Positions 17,953 to 28,447 are shown, counted from the first letter of the stretch. The stretch is DNA of 32,369 bases from Patescibacteria group bacterium UBA3291 (GCA_002361595.1 DETJ01000054.1:1-32369), one strand, 5' to 3'. Notes: a model not told the origin generated them from the letters alone. Numbers and translations: made by a program.

Positions 17953-19074
17953 ATGAATAAACTAGAAAACTCGTGTAGCCCAGATAATAAAGATTCTTCT
18001 CTAAAACAGTTTAATAATAAAACTAATAATTCTATATCTTCTGTTTTAGCTCAAAATCCATATAATACAAAACTCAATATTTTATGAATATCATTATGAG
18101 ATTTAGGAACTTGGGATAAAGATAAATTTTTGTTGAATAAAGATTTGATTCGTAATAACTGAAATACCCAATATATTGCCATTAATGGCAGAAAATATTT
18201 TATAAAAGATAGAAACGACAATACTGAATGAGATGTATATAAAATGTGAAATAATAAGAATTGAGATTCTCCTTTTTTCTTCATAGGAAATTTTTCTAGG
18301 ATTGATGGCTATTGAACTTTGGTAAGAAAAGACTGATATATCTATGAATGAAGATTTGTTGTCTCAGATAATCGTCGAATACGATATGATTGAAGATTAA
18401 GATTCCCCGATTGAAATATCTATGAATGAGATTTTATTGATGGAGAACCACTTACAGCACAAACTGAAGAATTTTCTCCATTTAAAAAGAAAGGTACTTA
18501 TACTAAATCCAATTGAGATAAAAAAATCTATAGATATTATTGAAAGGCTATGTGAAGGCCATATTTTGTAAGTTCAAAAGACAATAGGACCAACGAAAAT
18601 TGGGCTAATAATAGAGGTGATGTCGTTAGCATCATAGAAGAAACCCCAGATCAACCAACAAGGGGACAACTCTCCTCTTGGTGACAATCCACCAATTATA
18701 TTGAAACGGATTCAGAATTTATTTTTCAAACTAAAGATTGAAGAAAACTAGTTATTCAAAAAGATGACTGAGACAAAAAAGATATAGAAGTCGCGAATCT
18801 TATCAATGCTATTAAATATTTTTATGAGAAACATGAATGAAAAAAATTCTTTACTCTTTGAGATGATTTGAAATATAGATATGGCAAATTAGGAATACTA
18901 TTCTCTACATTACTTTCAAATGTTTCTAAAAAAATATGAAATTCAGATTTTATTGATAATGATAGAATAATACCAGATCATAAGTCCATTAATACTTTGG
19001 AAGAGAATAAAAAAACAACAGCTAAAAATTTAGCAAAATGGCTAAATTGCTATTATGAATCTAAAGATAAATAG
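17953..19074 (+). CDS. MORN-repeat protein of unknown function
   Basis: 373 residues from ATG to TAG. The N-terminal ~45 residues are polar and rich in Asn, Ser and Lys, with no signal peptide. Residues ~110-165 hold MORN-type repeats: GYGTLVRKDGYIYEGRF, then YDGRLRFPDGNIYEGDFIDG. MORN repeats form beta-hairpin strips that bind membranes or partner proteins. The remaining ~200 residues, including a helical C-terminal part (LINAIKYFYEKHEGKKFFTL), resemble no family I know. Its neighbours are on other operons. It might be a surface-contact or cell-organising protein, but nothing shows this. The ATG is the first in frame; no ribosome-binding motif is present. Confidence 0.8.
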
Positions 19075-19148
19075 AAAAAAAATTTTTTTCACTACCTCAT
19101 CAACCAAGTATTTTTTGTTTTTTACTAAAAAATGTATTTCCATTCATC

Positions 19149-19176
19149 TTGCATATTATACTTAAAATCCTATAAT
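19149..19176 (+). promoter_or_regulatory. promoter of the tyrS operon
   Basis: TTGCAT (19149-19154), 16 bases, then perfect TATAAT (19171-19176). The predicted transcript starts near 19183, leaving about 43 bases of leader. Confidence 0.62.
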
Positions 19177-19179
19177 TCA

Positions 19180-19205
19180 GACCGTGACAAAATGGTCAGT
19201 TTTTT
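19180..19205 (+). other. leader hairpin with T tract before tyrS
   Basis: GACC...GGTC (or the inner TGAC...GTCA) followed by AGTTTTTT sits at the predicted 5' end of the tyrS mRNA. It looks like a short terminator or attenuator, but the stem is only four base pairs. It could also be the end of transcripts from the MORN gene. Confidence 0.4.
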
Positions 19206-19225
19206 ATATGTTCACTTAAAAAATT

Positions 19226-20470
19226 ATGAATTTGTTTGAAGAATTACAATGGCGTGGTCTTATCAAAGATACTGCATGAGATGATTTAGAAAAAGTTATC
19301 AATAGTTGTGATGCCACTTTGTATTGGGGTACTGATCCTACGGCAGAAAGTTTACATATATGACATTATAGTAGTTTAATTACTGTAAAACGTCTAGCAA
19401 AGGCTGGTCACCATCCGATTTTATTAGTTGGATGAGCTACTGGATTGATTTGAGATCCTAGACCAACTGCCGAGAGAGAGATTATAGCTTATGAAACAGT
19501 ACAAAAGAACTTCGAATGACTAAAGAAACAAGTAACAGATTTATTTGATGGAAATGTAGAAGTAGTAAATAATTACGATTGGACCAAAGATATCACAATT
19601 TTGGATTTTTTGCGTGAAATCGGAAAATATATTAATGTAAGTTATATGCTTAATAAAGATATAATCAGTAGAAGATTGGAATCTGGAATCACGTTTGCTG
19701 AATTTACATACACTCTATTGCAGTGATACGATTTCTTACATCTATATGAAACTAAGAATTGTATCATGCAAGCAGCAGGTTCAGATCAGTGGTGAAATAT
19801 TACTACTGGAATTGAGCTTATCAATAAAAAATTAGGTAAGACTGCTTACGCATTCACTATGCCTTTAATTTTGGATTGAGCTGGAAATAAATTCTGAAAA
19901 AGTGAAGGAAATGCTTTATGGTTAGATAAAAATAAGACTAGTGCTTATGCTATTTATCAATACCTTGTTAATAGTGATGACAGCAAAGTTGAAGAATATT
20001 TGAAAGTATTCACATTCCTAACTCCTGATGAAATCATAGAAATTATGAAAAAGCATAATGAAGCTCCAGAAAATAGATTAGCTCAAAAGACTTTAGCAAA
20101 AGAATTTATAACTGATTTACATGGGAAAGCTGAATATGAGAAAGTTCAAAAAATTATTGATGTACTATTCTGAGACTGAGATAAATTAGAAATTATTTCA
20201 AAAATGTCTGATGATGAAAAATCTGCACTTGCTCGTGAAACTGGAAGTGTAAAGATGAATTGAAGTGAAGTTAGGCTTATGGATTTAATCGTTGAATCAG
20301 GTTTGGCATCATCTAACTGAGAAACTAAAAAAATGATTCAGGCTGGTTCGATCTATTTCAATGAAGAAAAAGTAGAAGATATCCAAAAAACTATAAAATC
20401 TGACGATTTAATTAACGGAGTAGCCATACTTAGAAAATGAAAAAAGACTTATAAATTAATTTTAGGATAA
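19226..20470 (+). CDS. tyrS: tyrosyl-tRNA synthetase
   Basis: 414 residues from ATG to TAA. This class I enzyme charges tRNA-Tyr with tyrosine. YWGTDPTAESLHIGHYSSL contains the HIGH motif, GGATGLIGDPRPTAER follows, and AAGSDQWGNITTGIELI is the tyrosine-binding region. KFGKSEGN near residue 223 is the KMSKS-type loop. The C-terminal S4 RNA-binding domain is present (VRLMDLIVESGLASSNGETKKMIQAGSI). Length is normal for bacterial TyrRS. It heads a likely three-gene operon: the GtrA-Sua5 fusion starts 15 bases after its stop, so two translation genes (tyrS and a t6A synthase) are linked. Confidence 0.96.
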
Positions 20471-20485
20471 TTTGTGTAAAAAATT

Positions 20486-22060
20486 ATGTGGAATAGTGTG
20501 TGCAAATTTTTGAAAAAATATTCAAAAAAGTATATCCAAATACTAAAGGAACTTCTGGGTTGGATCATGGAAGTTTTGAATGATGAAGATTTTCGCAAAA
20601 AAACAAAAAAAGAAGCTCGACATGCATTTATGTACTTAGTTTTATCAACTATTTGAGCAATCGTAGATGCTATAGTTTTTATAGTTCTGACTTCTTTATG
20701 ATTATATATTATTCCATCGAATATTATTAGTGATATATGCTGAATGATTACATCTTTTTCATTGAATCTTAAAAAAAATTTCAACATGAATGACCATGTT
20801 CACATGAGATGAGTATCCTATTTTACGATTTCATTAATTTGAACTGCCTTATCTACCAGTATGATATATTTCTTCATAGAAGTGGTTTGAATTCCAAATG
20901 CCATCGCTAAATTTATGCAAATTCTGATTATGGCTATCCCTCTTTATCTAGCGAATAGAACTCTAACTTTTAGAGATTTTTCATGATGAGATAGTAAGAA
21001 ATCTGATTGAAAATCTAAGCAATATTCAAATATAAAACTGCCATCTGATGAAGTTTATAAAGAAGCAAAAAATCTTCTTGAAGCATGAAAACTCGTAGTT
21101 TTCCCAACTGAAACAATTTACTGATTAGGTGCAGATGCTCGTAATGATAAAGCTGTACTCTCCATATTTGAATTAAAATGAAGACCTCAGGACAATCCTC
21201 TGATTACTCATCTATGATATAAAGAGCAGATTTCTGGTTATGCAACTGTAGAAAATGAAATTCAGCAAACTATTATCGATAAGTTAATGCCTGGCCCACT
21301 CACTCTCCTCTTGAAGAAAAAAGAATGAACTATTTCAAATCGCTCATGTCCACTAGACTATGTATGAATTCGTTTACCTTCGAATTTAGTTGCACAGAAA
21401 TTTTTACAAGTCGCTGAATTACCAGTTGCTGCTCCAAGCGCAAACATCAGCGGAAAACCTAGTCCAACTAATGCAAAAATGGTTTATGATAATCTACACG
21501 ATAACGTACCTCTAATCATTGACGATGGAGAGTCTTTTGCCGGAATTGAATCCACTGTAATGCGCGTAGTACCAGATGAAGATAAAAAATGAAATTTAAA
21601 AATTCAGATTCTTCGTCCTGGATTTTTGACTAAAGAAGATTTAGAAGATTGTTTTAATCATGAAATTAAAGTAGAATATACAACAAAGAATCCTGAACTT
21701 TCTCCATGAATGAGATACAAACATTATAGTATTACTGGTCACGTTAGAATATTTGATGATTTGAAAGATATTTCAAAATTATCTAAAGAATTTGAATCAG
21801 AAAATACAAAAATCTGAATCCTACTTACTCAAGAATTAATAGATAATAATGAAAAACTTATTGAAAAATTCAAAAATAATTGAATTAACATTATCCCACG
21901 ATGAACTCAATCGAACTTAGCAAGCTGTGCTCATTCATTGTTTGACCACTATCATACAGCTGAAAAATCATGAATCAATCTCCTTTTTGTAGAAAGATTA
22001 CCAGAAGAATGAATCGGATATGGAATAATGAACAGAGTAAAAAGAAGTGCTGAAGTTTAG
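20486..22060 (+). CDS. GtrA-like membrane domain fused to Sua5-type threonylcarbamoyl-AMP synthase
   Basis: 524 residues from ATG to TAG in one frame. After a basic N-terminus, residues ~48-165 hold four membrane helices of GtrA type (AFMYLVLSTIGAIVDAIVF ... PLYLANRTLTFRDF); GtrA proteins are thought to flip polyprenyl-linked sugars. From ~185 comes a full Sua5/YrdC domain: LVVFPTETIYGLGADA, KGRPQDNPLITHL, PGPLTLLL, APSANISGKPSPTNA. The Sua5-specific linker SPGMRYKHYSI and C-terminal domain follow. Sua5 makes threonylcarbamoyl-AMP for the t6A37 tRNA modification. Both parts look intact, so the fusion puts a tRNA-modification enzyme on the membrane. I know of no function that joins them. It sits between tyrS and a TfoX-like gene. 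Confidence 0.87.
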
Positions 22061-22076
22061 TTTAAAATCTTAATTC

Positions 22077-22373
22077 ATAACATCCTCTCCTGATTACTTA
22101 CAATTCATTCTTGACCAACTTTCAGAATTACCAGAAATAACATACCGCAAAATGATGTGAGAATATATTTTGTATTTTCACTGAAAAATCATAGGCTGAA
22201 TCTATGATAATCGCTTATTACTTAAACCTACGGAAAAAGTAAAAAATCTGATTAAAAATCTTGAAATGCAAATTCCATATCCATGAGCAAAGACGATGAT
22301 TTATGTGAACAATGTAGACAATTCAGAATATCTAGAGAAGCTTGTAAAAGCTACTTATGAAGAATTGTATTAA
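22077..22373 (+). CDS. TfoX N-terminal-domain protein, non-ATG start
   Basis: 98 residues to TAA. The sequence (SSPDYLQFILDQLSEL, ITYRKMMGEYILYFHGKIIGGIYDNRLLLKPT, PYPGAKTMIYV) is a complete TfoX N-terminal domain, the small fold first seen in the competence regulator TfoX. Stand-alone copies like this are common and of unknown role. The family usually begins M-x-S-S-P, which here aligns to ATA-ACA-TCC-TCT-CCT. An in-frame TAA lies two codons upstream, and the first ATG would remove a third of the domain, so initiation at AUA is the best reading. It follows the GtrA-Sua5 gene by 16 bases and ends at a terminator. Confidence 0.78.
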
Positions 22374-22825
22374 TATTCATAGAAAAAATTTTTAAAAAAA
22401 GAATCCACCACATGATAACGTGATGGATTTTTTCATTCTAGAATGTGGATGTTTCAGTCATAATCGGCATACTTTGACTCTGGATACACCACCATAATGC
22501 ACATAATACACACCACAGCCAAAGCGATTGATCCTGAATTCCAAATGGTGTCGTAAACCAAAGCAAGCATCAAGGCTCCTATTCCTGTGATAAATGCCGT
22601 GGGCAGAAATACCGTTGGTACTACTGAGAACAACCTCACTGGAACACCTTCTGACTTTACCCAGAAATTAATCAGAGCATGAAGGGCGATTGGTGCCGCA
22701 ACGAAGATTGCTACGTGCATTGGATTGGTAAAGAAGTACACAATTACCCCAATCAGCACAAATTCGAACCAAGTAAGCCATACTAAATTTTTAGCTTCTT
22801 TTAGATTTAATCTTTTACTTTTCAT
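22370..22825 (-). CDS. small polytopic membrane protein, probably acquired from a standard-code genome
   Basis: 151 residues with UGA as Gly, or 123 if the first UGA (22456-22454) is a stop. The first 123 residues contain about four membrane helices (VWLTWFEFVLIGVIVYFF, MHVAIFVAAPIALHALI, FITGIGALMLALVY, SIALAVVCIMCIMVVY) and end PESKYADYD. No UGA occurs in this part; all five glycines use GGN codons, and G+C and codons such as GTG, CTG and GCC exceed those of its neighbours. The UGA falls where a natural C-terminus would be. Beyond it the frame crosses the terminator and overlaps the last codons of the TfoX gene. The simplest reading is recent transfer, with the old stop now read as Gly and adding a 28-residue tail. 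I do not recognise the family. Confidence 0.72.
22402..22433 (+). terminator. terminator of the tyrS operon
   Basis: AATCCA-C-CAC / ATGATAAC / GTG-A-TGGATT with one mismatch, followed by six T. It lies 28 bases after the TfoX stop and inside the read-through tail of the facing membrane-protein frame. Confidence 0.8.
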
Positions 22826-22907
22826 GATTTTATGTATTTTAGTTTAACATTGTATTTATATTATTATAGTATATATTTTACCATAAATGTCAATCGTTTA
22901 AATATAG

Positions 22908-24326
22908 CTAACATCCAGGATTTTCTCGGGTTTTCATTTTTCATGTCTCAAGACTTTTGACAGGATAAATCTCCCATCATCCATCATTATGTACTATAAT
23001 TACAATTCCCTGCATAAAATTTGGCCACTGTGAATCTATTTTAGAATACGATATTTCTTCATCTGTAGCCCACTCTGTCAAAGGTAACACTACCCAATCA
23101 TGTGAAGTAATCCAGGAGAATGGATGTCACACAGTCAATTCACAAATTTTAGTAATCATTTTCAATGCCATCTCATCTACACTTTCCTTATTCTCTTCAT
23201 AGAGACTCTCTATATCTGAATAAGAGTTTCAATCTGCGAAATATTCTCAATATATAACGCTATTCATGCCATCGGAATGATTTACGAATTCATAATCTGA
23301 CCAATTATTAAAATCTATTTCATTTTTTAGTGCTTTACTGCCACGGCTTTCACCCACATAATAAGAAGTCTGAACCGTTCTCTTTACCGCAGAAGATCAA
23401 TAGAAATCTGTAGAAGTATCTTCAAATGGAGTTCACTGTAATTTTATTCAAACTCATTGAGCAAGCTGTACTCAGTTTTCAGTTAATCATCATTCTGCAG
23501 TACAATCATTTATACGCTCTGAGTGACGTACAATAAATATTACTCTATCTCCAGTTCTTATACTTTTATAAACATCTTCTACTGTATTAAAGTCATTTGT
23601 TAAGAATTGATATGAATTATCCACACGATGGTAAGTCACTAGAGCAGAAACTTTATCAGATTTTTCTACATTCTCAGGAATATTTTTATCTTGAATTTCT
23701 TTCTCAAATCCCCCAATAAGATCTGGTTCTTCATAGTTTTTTGCTCTCTGTGAAACTCTATACATCATAAGCATAACATTTCATCTCTTCTCTACTGATT
23801 TTGGTAATGGATTTTCCACATTTTTTACTATTCATTTGGAATATAAATAATCTAAATGCGGTTTGTAGTAAGGAGAAACTTCTATGACAGTATCTCAATT
23901 ATATTTACTCAAAGCTCTAGAAAAAACTGTAGCCCATTGTCATCTGGTTACTGCTCAATTTGGATTAAAATAATTGGACAATTTTCCATTACTTCATATT
24001 CACATTAATCAAAGCTGACATGCCTTTTTTACTCAATATCCATATCATGCATCCAATTCATCAGATACGTCTATGAAACTACAATCTAATGAATTATCTG
24101 GAACTATTCATAATACATTAATAGCAAAATTTGATATCATTTTTGCCATTGCAATTCTAGTTAATCAACCATATATATTTGCATTATCTATAGGAGTAAC
24201 TGTAGTAATTCTCTGACTATAAGCATAATCGTATGCATCTTGATATTCCTGTGAATATTTAGAAGCAAAAGAAATTCATCACGCAAAAAAAATAAGTGAA
24301 ACAGATGCGACTAGAATTTTTTTCAT
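22908..24326 (-). CDS. secreted SLH-like protein with histidine phosphatase domain
   Basis: 472 residues from ATG to TAG. It has a signal peptide (KKILVASVSLIFFAGGISFA). Residues ~25-190 hold S-layer-homology-like repeats (LTRIAMAKMISNFAINVLG, CSFIDVSDELDAGYGYGVKKACQLG, NGAVTRGQWATVFSRALSKY), which bind wall polymers in other bacteria. Residues ~255-460 form a histidine-phosphatase domain: VIFIVRHSERIND with the catalytic His, GGLTENGVQLAQGVG, YGSSAVKRTVQTSYYVGES and a later His in SWITSHDWVVL. It is therefore a surface-attached phosphatase, perhaps for scavenging phosphate from nucleotides or sugars. It lies 27 bases after the methyltransferase gene on the same strand, so the two may be co-transcribed. 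The substrate is unknown. Confidence 0.85.
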
Positions 24327-24353
24327 TTTATGTTTTTATAGTATAAAATACAG

Positions 24354-24893
24354 TTACTCAATCAGCATAACACCATCTCCTGGCTCAGTATCAAAAATCT
24401 TATAATTTATTTGCATTTTTTCAATGAATTGATATAATCAAGTTAGTTTGTTTTGATATTTGATGACATCGTCAAGTAAAAGCGTATTTTCTGGTGCAAG
24501 ATGTGATCGAATTTTCTGCAGGTAATCTCAATATTGGCTCTTCTGAGCATCAATAAATGCTGCATCAAATTTCTGAGAAAAAAACTTTTCTAGCGAAATT
24601 TCATTAATATCAAAAGGATAGAGAACTAGGTTATTTACTTCAGCTTTTTCTATATTTTTCAATGCTTCAAGGTAAGCTGGATAGCTGATTTCAAATGATG
24701 TCAAAGTCCCTCATCGCTTGGAGATTGTCTGGGAAATGACAATACTACTATATCATACAGCCGATCAGATTTCTAAAACTCTCTTAGGCTGATGACGCTC
24801 AAGCCAAGAAATAATAAAATCTTGGGTCTGAAGTGAAATTAATGGTATATGCCTATCTTCACAAGACTTACGCAAATCTGACAAATCCAACAT
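24354..24893 (-). CDS. class I SAM-dependent O-methyltransferase-like protein
   Basis: 179 residues from ATG to TAA. The SAM-binding motif is PKRVLEIGSAVGYSSIVIS, followed by GGTLTSFEIS with the acidic ribose-binding residue and DAAFIDAQKSQYGDYL, in the order of the O-methyltransferase (catechol/caffeoyl-CoA type) family. LLLDDVIKYQNKL replaces the usual metal-binding DNVL region. Length is slightly shorter than the ~210-residue family norm. The substrate could be a small molecule or tRNA; nothing in the neighbourhood decides it. The gene diverges from RNase J with a gap of 69 bases that must hold both promoters; a TATTAT box lies about seven bases before its ATG. Confidence 0.82.
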
Positions 24894-24945
24894 TGAGGAA
24901 ATAATAATAGATAAAGCTCTCTTTCAAACAAAAATTTATATTATT

Positions 24946-24951
24946 TATACT
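24946..24951 (+). promoter_or_regulatory. -10 box close to the RNase J start
   Basis: TATACT ends 11 bases before the ATG at 24963, so the transcript would have almost no leader. No good -35 is visible. Confidence 0.4.
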
Positions 24952-24962
24952 AATTTAACATT

Positions 24963-27134
24963 ATGATTACAACACAAGGTGACAGAGAAATGCACTCAAA
25001 CATTTCTATCAATTTAAGTAAAAAAAGCAATTCTAAAAGGAACTACCAAACAGAAGCTAGAACTTACAATTCTAGAAGCACTTCTAGTCAAAGTCTTTAT
25101 GCTCAAGCTGCAAATGGTCAACTAAAAAATCCTACTCCTACGAGAAGAACAACTCATTCAGCGACTGCAACTTCTACAAATTGAACTACTCATGCTAGGA
25201 CAATGAATTCCACAAGGAGTACGAATACTACGACAAATACAAGATCTACTACATCAAGGACAAATTACACACAATGAGCAGACAAAACTTTATCTTCTGC
25301 AAATTTCTTAAAACATAGGAATCAGGCTCCAACTCAATCAATCGCAGATTTAAAGAAATTGGTTAAAAAAGATGAAATTCCAGTCAGAGTTTTTGGACTT
25401 TGAGGATTAGAAGAAATCTGAATCAATATGACTGTAATCGAATACAAAGATGATATTATTATCGTAGATGCTGGACTTGAATTTGCAAGTTTTGATATGC
25501 ACGGAGTAGATTATATCATTCCTGATATTTCTTACTTAATTACGAAGAAAAAGAATATCAAATGAATCCTAATTACTCATGGACATCTTGACCATATCGG
25601 AGCAATTAAACATATTCTTTCAGAATTGGATTATCCTATCGTTTACACTACTCCATTAGCATTAGGGCTAATTAAGAGAAGTCAGAATGATCAAGATCAA
25701 AAAAAGATGAAATATAAAATTATCGATCCAGACATCGATATAATCAAACTTTGAGAATTTTTGGTTGAACCTTTCCGTGTGAATCACTCAATCCCTGAAT
25801 CTATGTGATATGCAATTCACACTCCAAAAGGAAATATCGTGCATTCATGAGACTTCAAAATCGACTTCGTACCTGCAATCGACAAACCTGCTGATTTGGG
25901 AAAAATTAGTAGAATCGGTCAGGAATGAGTAAAATTATACTTGTGAGAATCTACAAATGCTAGAACTCCATGACATACTCCAAGTGAAAAATTGATTTGA
26001 GAAAACCTTGATCGTGTAATCAGAAGTCATCCAAACCAAAGAATCGTTATTTCAACATTCGCATCAAATATCTGAAGACTTATCCAGATCATTGAAAGTG
26101 CTGTAAGACATAATAGAGTAATTTTCCTTGCTGGAAGATCTATGGTAGGAAATGTTCAGCTTTGTCAGGAACTTGGATATATCAATGTACCAAAAGATAT
26201 GATTAGACTCGTTTCTGGAGAAATTGATCAAATGCCTGATGAAAGAGTAATGATCGTTTGTACTGGTTCTCAATGAGAAGAGTTCAGTGCTCTCGTAAGA
26301 ATGGCTACAAACACTTACAAAGATTTTATGATTAGACCTGGTGATTGTATATTATTATCATCTCATACTATTCCAGGAAATGAAAAAGCTGTGTGATCAT
26401 TATTGAATACTTTGATAGATATGGGAATTGATTTGGTAGATGAACCAACTCTAGCTCTTCATACATCTGGACATGCTTGCCAGGAAGATATGAAAGAAAT
26501 GATGGCATTATTGAAACCTGAATATTTCTGTCCTATCCACTGAGAAGCTTTGATGAGACATGCTCACAAAAAAATCGCTCTCGATATGAGAATACCTGAA
26601 GAAAAAATCTTACTCCCAAAGAATGGTCAGATTGTTGAACTTTATGATGAATGTGTATTGCTATCAGAGAAAAAATTGAAACTCGATACAGTTACAATTG
26701 ACGGAAAATGACAATGACATCTAAGCTGAGAATATGTAACCAAAGCTCGTGGAATTATGTCTCAAGATGGAGTAGTAGCTTTGATATTCAAGATAGACAC
26801 AAAGACTAAGGAATTAGTTTGAAATTTACAAATCGAATCTAGAGGATTTGTATATTCTAGCGAAGTAAAAACAATTCATACTCAGATAGTTGAAATTGCT
26901 AGAGCTGAATACAATAAAAATCTAAAAAAGAAAATGGAGATAAAAGACAACCTTAGAAATATCAAAGATTTGCTCGAAACTGAAATCGAAAAAATTATTT
27001 GAAGAGTACCTATGATCATTCCAATGTATGTTTATATCAATAGAGAGGCACTCACTACTCCAGTACAACAAAACGATGAAGAGGAAATCGTTGGAATGAC
27101 ACTAGAAGAGCAAGGTGGAGTAGAAGAAAAATAG
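24963..27134 (+). CDS. rnj: ribonuclease J with long low-complexity N-terminal extension
   Basis: 723 residues from ATG to TAG. RNase J degrades and matures RNA by endo- and 5'-3' exonuclease action. The metallo-beta-lactamase core starts near residue 135: VFGLGGLEEIGINMTVIEY, then ITHGHLDHIGA (the zinc motif HxHxDH near residue 205), NHSIPESMGYAI, HSGDFKIDF and SHTIPGNEKAV. HTSGHACQEDM and PIHGEALMRHAHKK are beta-CASP motifs, and a C-terminal domain is present. The first ~120 residues are rich in Thr, Ser, Asn and Arg (STNTTTNTRSTTSRTNYT) and should be disordered; most RNase J proteins lack this, and it may bind RNA or partners. A second ATG ten codons in is possible. The gene stands alone and ends in a strong terminator. 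Confidence 0.94.
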
Positions 27135-27154
27135 TGAGATAATCTATTTGACTG

Positions 27155-27186
27155 AAGGCTGATTGAAATCCAATTCAGCCTTTTTT
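27155..27186 (+). terminator. terminator after RNase J
   Basis: AAGGCTGA / ~12-base loop / TCAGCCTT followed by TTTT; a TTG/CAA pairing extends the stem past a one-base bulge. Confidence 0.88.
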
Positions 27187-27253
27187 CTTTACCTTGTATT
27201 TTCACTGTAGAATATTAAAATTAGCGTCGTTTATTTGTTATAAGTTATATACG

Positions 27254-28447
27254 ATGCATTTGGCTATTATTATGCTATTAGCATGACTATTCTTATTATG
27301 ATTTTCCGCTGACAAATTAATCAACTCTAGTGTAAGAGTGGCTAAAATTTTCAAATTATCTCCATTATTCATTGGATTAACTATTTTGGCAATAGGTACA
27401 TCTGCTCCTGAGCTATTTTTGTCTGCTATGTCTGCTATAAATGGAAGCTGATCACTATCTGTAGGGAATATTGTAGGATCTAATATATTTAACTTATGAT
27501 TTATCCTCTGACTAAGTGCAATATTTGCACCTATTGTAATACAGAAGAAGCTCGTATATAGAGACTGAATTTTCTTATTTCTGATTTCATGTTTGTTATT
27601 TGTATTTCTACGAGATCACAAAATCATGTGACGAGAATGAGCAATATGTCTAGGATTGCTTGTATGTTATAATTGATATTTATGGGTTAAAAAGGATCCT
27701 ATGGAAGAAGTCTGAAATGCTAACGGAATAGAACTTCCAGAAATCAAAAATTTTTGGTATTTATTTATCTGTATTTTCATTTTATCAATAATAAAAATCA
27801 ATACAGAAAACTGATTTAACATAGAGTTCTGATTATCAGCATATTCTGCCATATTCATGTGCGTACTTCTGTTTTTATTTTCTCTATCAATGTTCAATAA
27901 AAAAAGACAAAGAAGAAAAGAACACGAAACCTGAATATTACTCAATATCACAAAAATCATTGCAAGTATTGGTCTTTTGATAATGTCTTCAGATATAATT
28001 GTAGCTTCTGCAGTATATGTAGCTACAGTTATGTGAGTATCTGAATGGGCTATCTGAGCCACAATTATTGCTGCATGAACAAGTTTACCAGAAATGGCTG
28101 CCACTTTAGCTGCCATTATCAAGAAAAAATATGATATGTGAGTATGAAATGTAATATGATCCGATATATTCAATATTTTGTGAATTGTTTGAATTTCTTC
28201 GATAATCACTCCCCTACATATGACTCCAAAATGTCTAGCATGAAGCTGTGATTCTGTATTGTGAAGCTTAATGTATGATAATATATTTTCTATGTTTGTC
28301 CTGATTTTCACTTTATTAATTACTCTCATATTTATGAGATCATGATGGAAACTTTCCAAGATTGAATGATTATTCCTATTCCTTTTTGCATGTCTAAGAA
28401 TGGCTTTTGAGCTTGTGCCTAATTACTTTATTGGACGATTTTCTTAG
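27254..28447 (+). CDS. Na+/Ca2+ antiporter, CaCA family (YrbG-like)
   Basis: 397 residues from ATG to TAG. It is a membrane antiporter that exchanges Ca2+ for Na+ or H+. The two alpha repeats that form the ion path are present: GLTILAIGTSAPELFLSAMSA near residue 40 with SVGNIVGSNIFNLG after it, and GATIIAAGTSLPEMAATLAA near 270 with GVGNVIGSDIFNILG after it. The repeats are inverted halves of five helices each, and a polar charged loop (KKRQRRKEHE) separates them. Length is slightly over the usual 320-370. It follows the RNase J terminator and starts a few bases after TATATA, so it probably has its own promoter and a very short leader. Confidence 0.92.

Noticed and set aside
19180..19225. T-box riboswitch before tyrS
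   Set aside because: The leader is only about 43 bases and has none of the conserved T-box parts.
27667..28359. 230-residue minus-strand frame inside the antiporter
   Set aside because: It lies opposite a well-conserved CaCA antiporter and its composition mirrors that membrane protein; it is a shadow.
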